Shown here piece after piece: positions 1 to 11,184 of a stretch of DNA of 64,000 bases. The number at the start of each line of letters is the position of its first letter. Position 1 is the stretch's first letter. The notes beneath the pieces were generated by a model, which made no database searches, had not been told where the DNA came from, and saw nothing but the letters and a program-made list of their open reading frames with translations. The stretch covers positions 620,001 through 684,000 of the forward strand of contig JAWWNJ010000098.1 in NCBI GenBank assembly GCA_037176885.1, read 5' to 3'. This stretch comes from Favolaschia claudopus (Eukaryota > Basidiomycota > Agaricomycetes > Agaricales > Mycenaceae). A program made the position numbers and the translations under genes.

Positions 1-876
1 GAATTACGGTATTTCAACCCGCCGCAAGGTCGTAATCCACCTCACCTGCCCGATACCAGTACAGGTAGGTACATATTTTCTCTCTGTTCACAACGAGAAC
101 AAGGGTTTCAACGAAAGTTTATATTGTGTGAATCATAATAATGATATATTATTTGCTGGCGGTACCGTTCAATATCGTCCCTCTTTTACAACACACGTCG
201 TAATCGATCGCTCGATAAAAACATCACTCTGCTAGACAGAAGCTGAGCAGAAGGTCACGCCGCTCAATCCGCTTACCACGGGCTCGGGATGTTTGTATGC
301 TGCGAGGAACACTTATCGCGAGTCAGCAAGGCAACAAACACCAAGTACATGCGTCACTCACCACTGGCAGGCAAAAATTCAAGGGTGAACTCGACTTCCC
401 CTTGCCTCGACAGCAGTCTCTACACTCACCTTATCGGTCGGACTTGACACCGCACGTTCAAGCCTACACGTTGCATCGAATTAGGACCCGTCGGACGTCA
501 CGGACCCGGTGTTGCAATGGATTTGTTTTGGGTTTGTTGAGATCCGAGCATTGAGAACGAGAATGTTATGTGGGATAGGGCGGACGGTGGCCGAGTCGAC
601 AACGAAGAAGTTCTGAGGGCGAAGACTATTTGAGGGACATGGTGGTGGAAGGAGAGATTGTGTTTGGCGCTCCGCAGCACCTTTGTGGGGCGTTGTCGTC
701 ATCGTGCCGTAACGCTTTAGGGCAGGTCTCAGTTGAGCTTGTGAAGCTCGCGGCGACTCGGACGCGTACATGATGCTCAAGTCTGACTCAGATTCAAAGC
801 AAGGCAAGTGTTATATTACAATTTAACATGGCCAGAGCTTCATATTTTACAACATTAAAATAGAGAGTATGTGCGA
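1..876. other. No gene recognised
   Basis: Short overlapping reading frames occur on both strands, none with a recognisable domain or a convincing chain of exons. No clear inverted repeat was seen. Probably intergenic or decayed repeat sequence. Confidence 0.4.
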
Positions 877-1047
877 GCGACCCAGGTCGCTTTTTGACCG
901 CTCAGATCTCCACAACGAGCGGTCTCAGGTGTGAGCTCTAAGCGACCTAGAAGAGTATTGCCCTAGGGAATTCCTAGGTCGCTGAGACTTCAAACCTGAG
1001 ACCGCTCGTTGTGGAGATTGGAGCAGTCCCAAAGCGACCCGGGTCGC
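877..1047. repeat. Foldback element, 171 bp
   Basis: The two halves are reverse complements over most of their length. The left end starts GCGACCCAGGTCGC and the right end closes with GCGACCCGGGTCGC. Both arms carry CCACAACGAGCGGTCTCAGG or its complement. A transcript would form one long hairpin. No coding capacity. Likely a small MITE; no target duplication could be fixed. Confidence 0.75.
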
Positions 1048-2925
1048 TTTGCACAAACCCGCTAATGGCCCAAGTTCGAACGGATTCGAACCAATTGAAA
1101 CGGCTCATAATCCACCCCGCCAACCGGTTGCAAGGCCTCTCAAGACTCCACAAGGCCGTAATCCGTTTCAATCCGTTACAAGCAAAACCATCTTTTTCCG
1201 ACAAAAGGACGTCCTAGCTCTGACATCACCCCCTCTTCAAGATTTGTCGCCTCGACGAAGACCAAAGCCCAATAGAATGAACGATCCTTCAAAATCCTGG
1301 ATCGCCACGGAAGAGTAGGTTGCCTTGGGGGTCAATTCGCGAATCTGACGCAGACACTGCACCGCCTCGCCGTGCCGTCTGTTGTCGACGTCCCCTTTCA
1401 GGTCGAATAGCATCAATGGCCATAGGCGAAGGAGCTACTGAACGTGGAGAGGGGGACGGGATGGCAGTGGGCATGGCCACCGAGGGGGCATAAGGAGTAG
1501 AGCTACGAGGTGTTGTTAATGGTGCCATTAGTTTTGAGAGAGACTATGGCACTGAGTGGAAATTCTATCACAATGATAAGCCAGTCAAGAACTTGATTGG
1601 TGGTTCATCCTTCAGAACGTCATTGCCCGGCATAAGTAAAGTTTTGTTCACAACAGTAGATTATGTGCGAGAAACGAATCCGGCCGAATTATGCCCCAAA
1701 CAACAGCGCAACATTGACATTGTTAATTTGAGTGCCATTCCAGTAACAATTTACACAAGCTCCCCCTGCTGTAGGCCAGTACTCCGGCATACAAATCATA
1801 TTTTTGATCCCATATCTATGTAAGAGACCCCGTGGGTGTCCTGGTTAACTGTCAGAGTGGAGCGTACTGTTGAGATGGTGAGATTTTGCTGGCCGGAGGT
1901 CGCCGCCAAACATCCGAGACACCGCCACCAACTCTTGCTCCACACTCCACACTCCACCGCCGTCTGCTCAGCTCAACACGTTTGACGCCGTCGCCGCTCC
2001 GTAGACTAGAAGATGCATATATCGTTACTTTCTAACCTCTACCTTGTGTGAAAATCCGAACCAACTTCGTGCAAAATTTTGTCCCCCAATCTACCTCAAG
2101 CTTGATGTGTGTCCTTCGCGCTCTGTATTATCTGTGCTCACTGCTCAACTAGGAATCTCCTAACTCCTCCTTCTACCCCTCGCCGACATCATCAAGCTGC
2201 GCCAAGTTTTGAGAGACATACGCATCAACGCAGAAGGGAGCCCGCACCGCCGTCGTGTTCCCAATCCAAACACTGGCTGTCTCGGTGGTAACAGAAAAAT
2301 CCACAGCAGCTCCTTCGGCTTCTAGCGCGCGATACGCTGCTCAACGGCGCCGTAGAGAACGCGAACGTCAAGAACGAGGAGAAAATGCTCTTCCACGTCC
2401 TCCGCCGAATGCTTCCCGCGTTCGAGGTCAGCAAGCGAGACGTCTCAACGAGCGCAGAGCGAAGGAATATCAGATGGATATTGATAACGGTGCGTTGCTG
2501 TTTTTTGTAATACTAATCTACAAGAGGTGAGCGGATCAAAGATTGCGGACAGCCATCAGATCACGTGAAACCTTTGATGCGCCGTCCGAAGAAATTCTCG
2601 ATGTGCAAAGTGGAGGGGATGTTGGTCCGAAAGAAAGCTGAGAGACATATTGAAGCAACTGGTGTGCTACCTAGTTGCAGAAATCATTGTGGACGAGGCG
2701 GAAAGCAGGCCATCACGACTGTGCTGACAAAGACTTGCCTTATTTAGGGGGGGTGGGTAGTCGTGGGAAGCTATCCAAAATCTTTGATCCGCGCACCTCT
2801 TGCTAATCTATGTTTCTGATCTACTGTAGAACCTCCCCATACTCAAAACCATTCGCAATCAAACGCGTCGCGGGTGCTCCAGGTAAAAGAATGCACATGA
2901 CTTTCTGTTTGTGTTGTAGGTCTTC
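1048..2925. other. Mostly non-coding, one arginine-rich open stretch
   Basis: No gene is firmly supported. A plus-strand stretch at about 2300-2490 encodes an arginine/glutamate-rich helix-forming segment (RYAAQRRRRERERQER and following) that could be an exon of the recombinase gene just downstream or of an unrelated protein; no family was recognised. Positions 1759-1801 carry a short dispersed repeat described separately. Confidence 0.3.
1759..1801 (+). repeat. Dispersed 43 bp repeat, copy 1 of 3
   Basis: Begins GCTCCCCCTGCTGTAGGCC and ends GGCATACAAATCATAT. Close copies lie at 14079-14121 and, more diverged, at 49433-49473. The shared right edge suggests a transposable-element terminus. 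Sequence upstream of copies 1 and 2 is also related (ATTGTTAATTTG, GTGCCAT), so the parent element is longer than this core. Confidence 0.6.
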
Positions 2926-3255
2926 GTGGATTCAGGCTATGGAGCTTTCTCGCGGAAGCTTTTCATCGACTGTCTGAAGGCCCTTCTCACTCATGTCGGG
3001 ATCTCATCGTTGGGATATTCAGGCCATAGTTTTTGCCGTGGCGCTGCCACTTGGGCTCGACTCATTGGTCTCTCCGACCTCGACATTCAGCGCCTGGGCC
3101 GTTGGACTTCCGACTGCTTCAAACCTTACATTGACACACCACCTGATGTCATCGTGGCGTTGAGCAAACGCCTTCTCTCCGACCCTCCGCTTATTCAACC
3201 AACCTCCATGGTTGTGGCCCCGGGATTGGTTTGGCGCGGCGACGATGCTCTCTAG
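2926..3255 (+). pseudogene. C-terminal fragment of a tyrosine recombinase
   Basis: The translation contains GHSFCRGAATWARLIGLSD followed by IQRLGRWTSDCFKPYID. This fits the C-terminal catalytic core of tyrosine recombinases (DNA breaking-rejoining enzymes): the H-x-x-R box and, about 35 residues later, the segment that carries the nucleophilic tyrosine in YID. Such proteins in fungi are associated with Crypton-type elements or domesticated copies. No N-terminal catalytic half with the first arginine is recognisable upstream, so the gene is probably truncated, or its other exons have decayed. The reading frame starts inside an exon, after an intron-like GTTGTAG. The fragment ends with a stop just past the core, and a MITE follows at 3505. 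Which recombinase family it belongs to is not settled. Confidence 0.6.
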
Positions 3256-3504
3256 CCGCACCCGTTTTCTTGCTCTCTTGGCCTCAGCACACCTTCCTCG
3301 CTGTCCCGGCAACCCCTCCTCCCTCGGGCTGCCTTGTCTTCCTGGGTTCCGGCCCGAGAGCGCTCGCTGCGAGGGTCACATCACCCCTCACCGCAATCAT
3401 AAATATATCATCCATTTTTCTCCCTCCCTCAGCACGAGCTCGCAGCATTCCGGTGTTCCTGGAACCCACTTGATTGATGTTTGTCCAGAGTCAATTGTAG
3501 TAGA

Positions 3505-3674
3505 TACAGTCGAAGCTGTCATAACCCATAGCCCTCGGTAGGGCCAAAAAGCTATGGGATATGGCAGATTTATGGGTTATCCCAGCCAAAAACCGGTCAA
3601 AAACCCCCAAAAATGTATGGGTTAAGGGAGATTATGGGTTATGGGAGCTATGGGTTATGACAGCTTCGACTGTA
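3505..3674. mobile_element. MITE, 170 bp, TA-flanked
   Basis: Terminal inverted repeats of about 25 bp start TACAGTCGAAGCTGTCATAA and end with the complement, with TA at each end. The interior is A/T-rich and repeats TATGGGTTA. A single related end is present near 45450 (ACAGTCGAACCTCTCGTAAC). Size, TA ends and lack of coding fit a Tc1/mariner-type non-autonomous element. It lies just beyond the 3' end of the methyltransferase gene. Confidence 0.75.
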
Positions 3675-3723
3675 TATACTATTGCTAAGCTACACGCTAG
3701 CAATGAGGAAGCAAGCTTCCCCA

Positions 3724-6700
3724 TCATAAGTAGCCCGAGTGACGAGTTTTAGCCCTCTTCGATGATTCGATCATAGCCCTTATAACGGATTGTGCTACAC
3801 CTTCCGCTAGCTGCACTGGAACTGCATTCCCTACTTGTCGATAAAGCTTAGCTGACTTCAGCAGAGAGCTAGGATTCCAAAAATAATTGAAGGTACCTGA
3901 TGTACCTGCCCCTTGTCCGAGCATCGTCGGTTTACCCTTCGTTTGTATCTCAGTATGTAACCATCGTCGAAGCCTTGTGCGCGTTTAACTTCGGCCAATG
4001 TAAAAGGTCGTGATTGCTTGACCATCTGTTAGCTTCATTCGCTATTTATGAACCGCTCTTACCGTCGGGTGCAGCACGCGTCTTCCTAGAGAATCAGGCT
4101 TCATTGAGGTCATCACAGTATGAAATTTTCCATTCGGATCGGTGCGAGCGAACCACAATTTCTTGCGGTCTGCAGGGGCTTTATATTTCTGTGAGATCTT
4201 TGCCCAATGCTTGGCGGGAACATCTGCGCCTTGTTAGTAGTGCTTTAGCGCAGGTTGTTCTGTTACCTTTGTAGTCCGCAAGAGGGATACACGGTATCTG
4301 CGCTGTTATACGCACCACACCTAGACTGGCACCACCTGTGTAATGGTAGGAGAGGGTTTTGCAGCCATTGCTTCGCATCCCTGCCTGATAGGAAGTAAAG
4401 GGGGCCACTGGATACTCAATAGGTTGCTCGTATCCGACCCGGCATTGCGTAGCATCGAATTGGGGAGCTCCCTCTTTCTCCTTGCGTGCTCCAGGCACCT
4501 TCCTATTTCTCAGCTGTAAGCAATAATTAAATGCGTTCCTGGCCCTTACCAATGAAATGGAGGCTTTGTCGACGTTAGTATTTCTATAGCGTTTTACGAC
4601 TGGTACAACCCACCAGATCTCCAATGGCATCTTGAATGGTGACACCAGGATGCGGGGATAGAGAAGTACTCGGCCGCACAGCACATGGGAGGCTTTCTTC
4701 TGTCATTGACACCGTGTAATTGGGTGGTTTCTGGGCCGCATGTGTTGGGAGTGGCAGGTCTGGAAGGATGAGACCACGCCTTGCGGCCAACACTACCACC
4801 CGATATCTATTCTGCGGGCTACCGAGTTGGGCAGCATTGACAATGCCAATTCTCACTTGGTACCCTATATCCATGAGCCCACGGCATATTGCTTTCAGCA
4901 TAGCATTTTTGATTGGCAAGCCTGTGAGATAGTCCTCAACAGAGTGGTCAATCGTACCCACTACGTTTTCCGAGAAAACATAAGCGGGCAGGAATGTATC
5001 TGCGAAACTCAACATTGTTAAGGGCAGAAAGTTCCTATATCGGAACTGATGAAAGCGGTCTCAGGCTCTTTTTCAAACTCGTACCTGACGTCGTCGTCGT
5101 GCTATGGTCGTTAATAAATTGAGTTTGGGAGCCAAGGACTGAGGACAAACTTTGAATGTATTACAGCGACTGAAGCTTCCGCATGGAGTTCCTGGGTTTG
5201 ACTTAGTTCTTCTCCGGGACATCTCGAAAGTACTTGCCTGAGCACAGGATTCCTAGGTTTGTAAGCCGAGGTATCGAAGCACTTGGTATTCTTTCCCCAT
5301 TTGCGTTCTCCATGAACTGGGGTGATTTTCCAGACTTTCGGTTCGCGGAGAACTTTAAAAACTCGTTGATGTCAGCGCAGACAGCGTTGCGATGGTTGGC
5401 GCTAAGATGTGTGGTTAGAAAAGGAATCTTGCGTATACCGTATCCAGTTCCTAGCAAATGGAAAGGAGTTGCGCACTTGAATGATGCAACTGCGGATTCA
5501 TCGGTGTCGACCGCACAGGCAATGTCGAACAACTTTGTGTTACTGAAACCTTGGGAGAGTCCGCCAGCCCCTGGCTTGCGATTGAGTTTATGTGTCAGAG
5601 AGAATAAAAAAAAGTAGTACCGCAGCATAGGTCCAGCATAGATAGAGCTTGACGTTTGGTGATTAGCTCGATTTCTGCGCAATGTGCAGCAAAAGATGGT
5701 TGAAAGATCCTCTGCCCCCCTGTACGGGTTTGACGCAAGATATCCATGTAAAAATGGTCAGGGTGAGAGTTTGTCCAATTTACACGGTCTTCCATCGACT
5801 CAGTCTCGATGATATAGAAAAGCCCACGCACATCCTCCACTCTCCTAGACTCGAGCTGAGAGCTGGGACAAAGCCGCCTCTGTGAAAAAAGCATTGGAAT
5901 TATGTAACGACTAGGGCAATCCAAGTAGAAGTCGAACCGGGTCATCGGGGTGGCGATGAAATCGACGAATGCGAAGCTGTTGTCGTTGGGGAGTGATGCC
6001 AATAATTTGATTCAATTCAAAGCAACCTTCGGGATCAACGCAGTTACCCAGACTTCTCTCCATGTATACGAAGTCCCATAGGTGATAACGACATCCTTGA
6101 TAGAGCGCACTATCCGGCACATCAAAATTGGGAGTATTCATAGCCTCAAGTTTTGATTTGAGTGCGCAGCAAGGGCACGGCTTGTGAGACGGAGCTTCAT
6201 TCAACAGTTCACGGCGTCTTTGAATGCTGAATTGATCCGTGAATGTGAAAGCGCCTTCATATGTTAATCTGAAATATTAAGGAAACACGTTCTTTCCTGG
6301 CTGCTTGCTTCGCACCTGCAAAAAAAGCGTCCATCACACTCAGAGCCAGGCTCTTGATCTGGGCTTAGAAACTGGACCGCGTGCTTTCCTATGATGGACT
6401 CCACTGGAATTTCATCACAAGAAGAAAGAAAGCAGAGCTCGTCCTCCCTGGCGGCCTCCGCTAGCGCAGTTGACGGAGCTAGTGCAAAATTAGCATGTGA
6501 TATGCCCGAGTTCAAGGACGTATGTGCCTTTTTCAAACCATTGGACATGTGCCATTTTGGGCCGTCCTGGAGAGTTCGATGCCAGTTCACTGTTGTGAGT
6601 GAAATATGCGATTTGACAGAACCTAGCCCTCCATTAGACAGCTGGCGAGCTACTACTCCAACCGACTTGCCAGTCTTTGTCTTTAGCTAACTTTTTGGGG

Positions 6701-7113
6701 GCATTTTTCCCTCTTCTGCGCTTAGGGATACTACCATCGTCGCCAGCGGCTACTGAAACCACATCTCCGGCCTACAAAGTGGTCCAGATAAATATCCCGT
6801 CCCGAGAAAAAAGAGCGCGAATGATTCTCACTGTGTATGACACTCCGTCAACACGGCACTGTCTATAATAGCCCTTTTCATCCAGAGGTTGGTCCAGAAT
6901 GACTTCCTTGGGATTGAAATAGTGGCGAGCAGTTTGAGGTGGTGGCCGAACTCGATGGCACGGCGGGGCATCTCCGACAACATTGTAGGGGGCATTTAGA
7001 AACTTCGCCATTGGTATCAGCCTGGGCGTGATGTTAATGCTCAGGCTATCGGCATTCTTGCGCTGTTTTTTTGAGGAGGCCGCTTCCGGTGATCTTGGTC
7101 TTTTGGAGGGCAT
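3724..7113 (-). CDS. DNA (cytosine-5) methyltransferase with BAH-like regions
   Basis: Would transfer a methyl group from S-adenosylmethionine to cytosine C5 in nuclear DNA. The start ATG at 7113 opens a basic, nuclear-type N-terminus (MPSKRPRSPEAASSKKQRKN). Two BAH-like stretches follow: YYRQCRVDGVSYTV with IPVESIIGKHAVQFL, then HLWDFVYMERSLG. Catalytic motifs come in family order. Motif I, DLCCGAGGLSQGF, spans an intron at 5620-5571. Motif IV is ILCSGTPCGSFSR. Motif VI is FSENVVG, motif VIII QNRYRVVV, then a target-recognition region (YEQPIEYPVAPF) and motif X, LYRQVGNAVPV, before the stop at 3724. The intron at 5237-5192 has a GC-AG boundary with donor CAG/GCAAGT. The motif IV glutamine is replaced by glycine, which is unusual. 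Exon edges near 5046-5084, 4580 and 6540-6600 are approximate. All motifs remain readable, so the gene is probably functional or recently so. It lacks an obvious replication-foci domain, unlike full DNMT1. Confidence 0.85.
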
Positions 7114-7435
7114 GGTGGTGAAGGTAAAAAATGACTAATAGTTGACCTTGTAGTTGACTGTGTTTCGTAGTTACTTGATCGGAGGTACCCCTATCTTAAT
7201 AATCCTTGCCGTGAGTGATCATGCCAAAAGAAGTTCGCACCATGATGCTGCTTACTCACTACTCGTTATGGCAATAAGTCTTGGACGGGGGGATTTTTGA
7301 CCGCTCTTGGCCATCTGAGCAGGTTGTTGGTGGATTTGAGGTGCTAGATGTCAGTAGAGTATTCCACCAGCCTCATTGTAAAGATAAAAAGCAAAACAGG
7401 GAAAAAGATTCGAAAACTGCAAATTCGGGCCCGGC

Positions 7436-7628
7436 TAAGATAGAGAGCGTGGGATCCCCGCACCTTACTTAAGCACATTTATTAATCGTTCCCGCGGCCA
7501 AATCCCCAGTCGCGCAAAAAAAAATTCATGCTCTTTCCGGCCTGCAGAAGGGCAAACCCCTGCGGCAGACTCAGAAGCCATTCTCGCTGTTTCGGCTCTA
7601 TAATTTTGGTTTTCGCTTTGAAAAGCAA
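7436..7628 (+). mobile_element. Truncated MITE, same family as 61207-61822
   Basis: Starts TAAGATAGAGAGCGTGGGAT and follows the 616 bp element at 61207 for about 190 bp with scattered differences, including CCAAATCCCCAGTCGC and CTCGCTGTTTCGGCTCT. The other terminal repeat is missing, so this is a one-ended remnant. It lies about 320 bp upstream of the methyltransferase start codon. Confidence 0.8.
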
Positions 7629-8092
7629 CAGTTAGTTGATAGTTAGAATGAGCTGGGACACGCACCGGACATAGCCGTGATGTTATGTCAATGGCCTCGT
7701 CAACGGTTTCCGAAGCTCCGCGGTCCGAACACGAATGATTTCTTTCGTTCTCAATCTATACTGCACCAAACAACGCCCGTTAAACAACATGTATTGTACT
7801 AGGACTCGGCGGAGGTGTTTCCCGCACATTGATGCACCGCTGTTCGAATTTATCTTCACAAACAAGACCGTTGAGCGCTTCTCTCGTCACCTCTCTCAAG
7901 CGGCGACAATCAGCATGGGCCTCTCACGTCTTGTCTTTCGGACATCTCGGCGTGTCCCTGGCCTTGGATTTCCATGGGACACGCCAAGGACACGCGCAAA
8001 TTGGCTGGGCGCCTCTGGCAAAACTGGATCCCGGCCTATCCCGGCCCGTCATGGGACACGCAGAGCAGGGGCGTAAATGTTCTCACAGTAAA

Positions 8093-8291
8093 TAGAGACT
8101 TTGCGGAAGCCACCGGTGGCTATTTGTGGCTCTTCGTGTGCAATAGTTTTTTGAGCCTCCCGCTCGAGTTAGCCACCCTAGCATCCCGTGAATAGGTAGT
8201 ATAAATAGTGGCTAATCCACCCAGAGGCTGTCATCCGGTCCCGAGAAAAATTAGCCACCAATAGCCACCAGTGGCTACCGCAAAGTCTCTA
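8093..8291. mobile_element. MITE, 199 bp, uninterrupted copy
   Basis: Inverted ends TAGAGACTTTGCGG and CCGCAAAGTCTCTA are flanked by TA. The body contains repeats of AGCCACC and GTGGCTA. The same element at 48207-49102 carries a 697 bp insertion. The uninterrupted sequence here reads GTGAATAGGTAG at 8188-8198, with a single TA at 8193-8194, giving the empty site for that insertion. Confidence 0.85.
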
Positions 8292-8505
8292 ATGTTCTCC
8301 CACGTGTGCCACTTACTTATGATAGTTCCGCCGGACTTCTTTGCTATTCCCTCCCGACCGCTTGTGATGGCGCGTCAATGGGATCATAAATTACGCGAAA
8401 TGTACGTCAATTCTGATAACTCCAATGGCCTTTCGAAACCATTCCAAAGCATTCCACTGTGGTTGTAAAACCCCGTGAATTTTACTTAGCCGTTGCATGA
8501 AATTC

Positions 8506-8702
8506 ACGATTCAACGAATTTTCAAGTGAATTCAGATTCACGTGGTTGGAAATTCAGGTACCTGATTCACGTACTTCCTGTATGCCATGCTGAGCTACGT
8601 GAATATCACCTTGTTATTGGGTGAATGAAAGTGCATGAATTTGGCTTGGGATACCTGGATTTCAACTACGTGAAATCCACTTGAAAATTGGTTGAATCAA
8701 GT
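8506..8702. repeat. Imperfect inverted repeat
   Basis: About 55 bp arms. The left arm contains GATTCAACGAATTTTCAAGT and the right arm contains ACTTGAAAATTGGTTGAATC. The surrounding 8470-8790 is rich in GTGAATT and TTCACG. Probably a decayed foldback element. No coding potential. Confidence 0.6.
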
Positions 8703-8962
8703 CGCCTGGAATCGTTGAAAAATTGCAATTTTAGCCGAGGTGGAACTCTCTGAAATTCACTCTCAAACTGGGTGAAATTCATGGCGTCAGAGTTGCTCCG
8801 AGCAAGGTACATGGTTCCGGTCATCAGTACTGGTTGCGCTCACCCTATATCAAGAAATTCAATCTATATAATATAGTGTCTGGTGATTTGTATTGCAACT
8901 AAGTAAAGTCATATATTCTAGTAGTCAGTAGTAAAGTACAGATAGTAAAGCAATGTAGTATG

Positions 8963-10189
8963 TACAGTGGCCGCCATTAAAACTGCACCAAGCGGTTCTG
9001 GGGCACAACTGCTACTCGTTTGGCCATATTGCGTCTCAATGCAAGCGTCCCGCTATCTGCGGCATCTGCGCTTCCGATCATCCAACTTCCAACTGCCAAT
9101 GCCCGCACTCTACTCCATGCCAACCCCTCGCCAAATGTACTCTTCTACCAGTCAAATGTGGTCTGCGCGGCTGTGGCGGCCCTCACCGGGCGACTGACTT
9201 GTCATGCCCTATCCGCCAAGTCATTCTGCTCCGTATTTCTGCAGAACATGCAGCCGCTGGTCCTCTCTTCAAGGTCCCTCCGGATCTTTGAAAATTCTTT
9301 CCCTTATTTCTCGCCATACGAAACCGAAACCCTGCTCTGAACCCATCAACAGATTCATCTCAATATCTACCATCTACTTCATCCACTGTGCCCTATTCAA
9401 TGGGTAATTTCCCGGAGTTTGTCGCCCGCTTCACCTGCTCTGCATGTATTACGGTCTACGATGGACATACGTTCAGAAATAGTTGGAAAGTAGTAAAGTA
9501 GCAAAGTATCGTGTACCATAGCCGCTTACAGCGGCTCGAGCACGTTAATGGATTTCATCATCATCATCAGTGCGTCTTTTGACGCAAACAAAGTTCTGGA
9601 CATGGAATACGGGTGAAATGACTTTTTTAGGCAACTTACCCCATGACCATATATAGTAATTCGAGTGTAATGATTTTTTTAAGGGATTTATTAACAGGGC
9701 ACTTTTCAGTGCTACACCCCACCGAACAACGGTCTTCATAGGTCGAAAGTACTCGCAAATACGACCTCAGTCATATGTTACTTGACCTAGATTCCCGTAT
9801 TTTTGAGCCCGCAATGGCTGCTTGAAAATGGTCATTTTGGCCGTTTTTGAATAAATTTGGCATTTTTAGGCCAAAATGGCCATCTTGCAGCGGCTATTAC
9901 GAGGTCAAATCAGCAGCAAACTAGGTAAAGTAACATATGACTGAGGTCGTATTTGCGAGTACGTTCGACCTATGAAGGCCGTTTTGCGGTGGGGTTCACC
10001 GCTGAAAACTGCGGTGTAAAAAAACACATTGAAAAATTCACTGTGGCATGATTACCATATATGGAAACTGGGTTGTTGGCTCAAAAATCTTCATTTCACT
10101 CATATTTCATGTCCTGCCGTTTCCTTGAGCCCAGAGGCCACGTCAATGACCCGAAACGCCTTGTTGCATTATTTTCTGCGGCCACTGTA
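8963..10189. mobile_element. Foldback DNA element with captured LINE fragment
   Basis: The left end TACAGTGGCCGCCATTAAAA and the right end TTTTCTGCGGCCACTGTA are inverted, with TA at both outer edges. Positions 9567-10140 form a long palindrome (AGGTCGAAAGTACTCGCAAA and its complement, centred near 9840). A second, one-sided copy lies at 20315-20690. In that copy the terminal 45 bp passes directly into CAGTGCGTCTTTTGACGC, whereas here about 560 bp (roughly 9000-9566) with a LINE zinc-knuckle remnant intervenes. The LINE piece therefore either inserted into the element or was captured by it. Confidence 0.65.
8995..9291 (+). pseudogene. LINE ORF1 (gag-like) zinc-knuckle remnant
   Basis: The frame starting at 8995 reads CYSFGHIASQC, then CGICASDHPTSNCQC, then GCGGPHRATDLSCP. 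These match the series of CCHC knuckles found in ORF1 of fungal non-LTR retrotransposons, which bind the element RNA. The first cysteine of knuckle one appears lost (GHNC where C-x2-C is expected). There is no upstream gag body and a stop follows at 9289-9291, so this is a fragment. It lies inside the foldback element 8963-10189. Confidence 0.6.
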
Positions 10190-10356
10190 CCTGGTAGGTC
10201 AGTCCGCCCATTTGGTCAGATTTACTTTACAAAATTTCGGATTTACTTTACCGCGGACCGGCGGCGGCCAAAATATTCAGGTTTTGGCCTATTTTCCGAC
10301 GAATTTCTCCTGTTTTCGCTCCAAAGGGTTTTCTCACCGCTTTTCGACGGCACTTT

Positions 10357-11184
10357 GTGACTGTGGCTGGGCCACCCATTCTCCCACGTTTGTCTGCGAC
10401 CATGGTGGCCATCAAGAACCAACTCTTCGTGTTTGGCGGGAGGACGCATTATGAGGACGATGCTTCCTTCCTGTCGACATTCTCAATTGCAACCTTAGAT
10501 GCTCAAGGCAATTGGACCTGGACCACCGTTGACAAGGCATATTCCAATGGAATTCCCCCGCTCGGTTATGGAATTCAAGCTACACCCATCGATGACGGAG
10601 TGACAATAGTGTTGACGCGAGGCTGGGTGAATAATACAGAGGCGCGATTAATTTTCCTTCCGGCCTATCTTTACTCACTTTCCCCAGCCAGTTGATCTTT
10701 CGCCTGCGACCATTATCCTCTTTGATGCCGTCACACTAAGTAACAATGCGGTCTGCAACCGAAACGTTGGGTGATTTTCCACGCATGATGCACTGGCACA
10801 TCACCCGTACGATAACGCCACCCTACTTCCCTCCGGTCGTGGTACTTGTTGCCTGGGCACCCCATGCTCACCCGGAGGACACCCTGGTGCCAGAGGTCTG
10901 GGTTTACGCCACGTTTCCGTTGCGGAAAATTTGTCGTGTCAACCTTTCCGATGACCTGTGGAATCTGGAGCTGGATCTTCAATCTTTTGTCACAGTTGGC
11001 ATTGGTTGGCAACCGGATGTTCCTTTTGGGTAGCAAGGAAGGCCACAATGATGACGCCGAGACGCAAGAATATGTTGATCTACCATTAGGCTCGAATCCA
11101 GCCTGTCGTATCGAGATTTACATTGGGGTATTTGTGTCGTGTCTATCGACAGCATCCTCGATAGACAGACGGTCACCGGTCTAA
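10357..11184 (+). pseudogene. Kelch-type beta-propeller gene, broken
   Basis: The first open segment (10357-10695) contains PRLSATMVAIKNQLFVFGG, a kelch-like blade with the FGG turn. A second segment (10746-11033) contains VLVAWAPHAHPEDTL and LWNLELDLQSF. A third frame supplies VGNRMFLLGSKEGHNDD. Together these resemble agaricomycete kelch-repeat proteins, whose partners are usually unknown. The second and third segments are in different frames across a gap too short for an intron (around 10990), so at least one frameshift is present. The gap at 10695-10746 could be an intron or a lesion. No F-box was found upstream. Family assignment is moderate; function is not inferred. Confidence 0.5.

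Noticed and set aside
974..1204. ORF over the foldback at 877-1047
   Set aside because: Created by the inverted repeat arm and flanking sequence; no motif.
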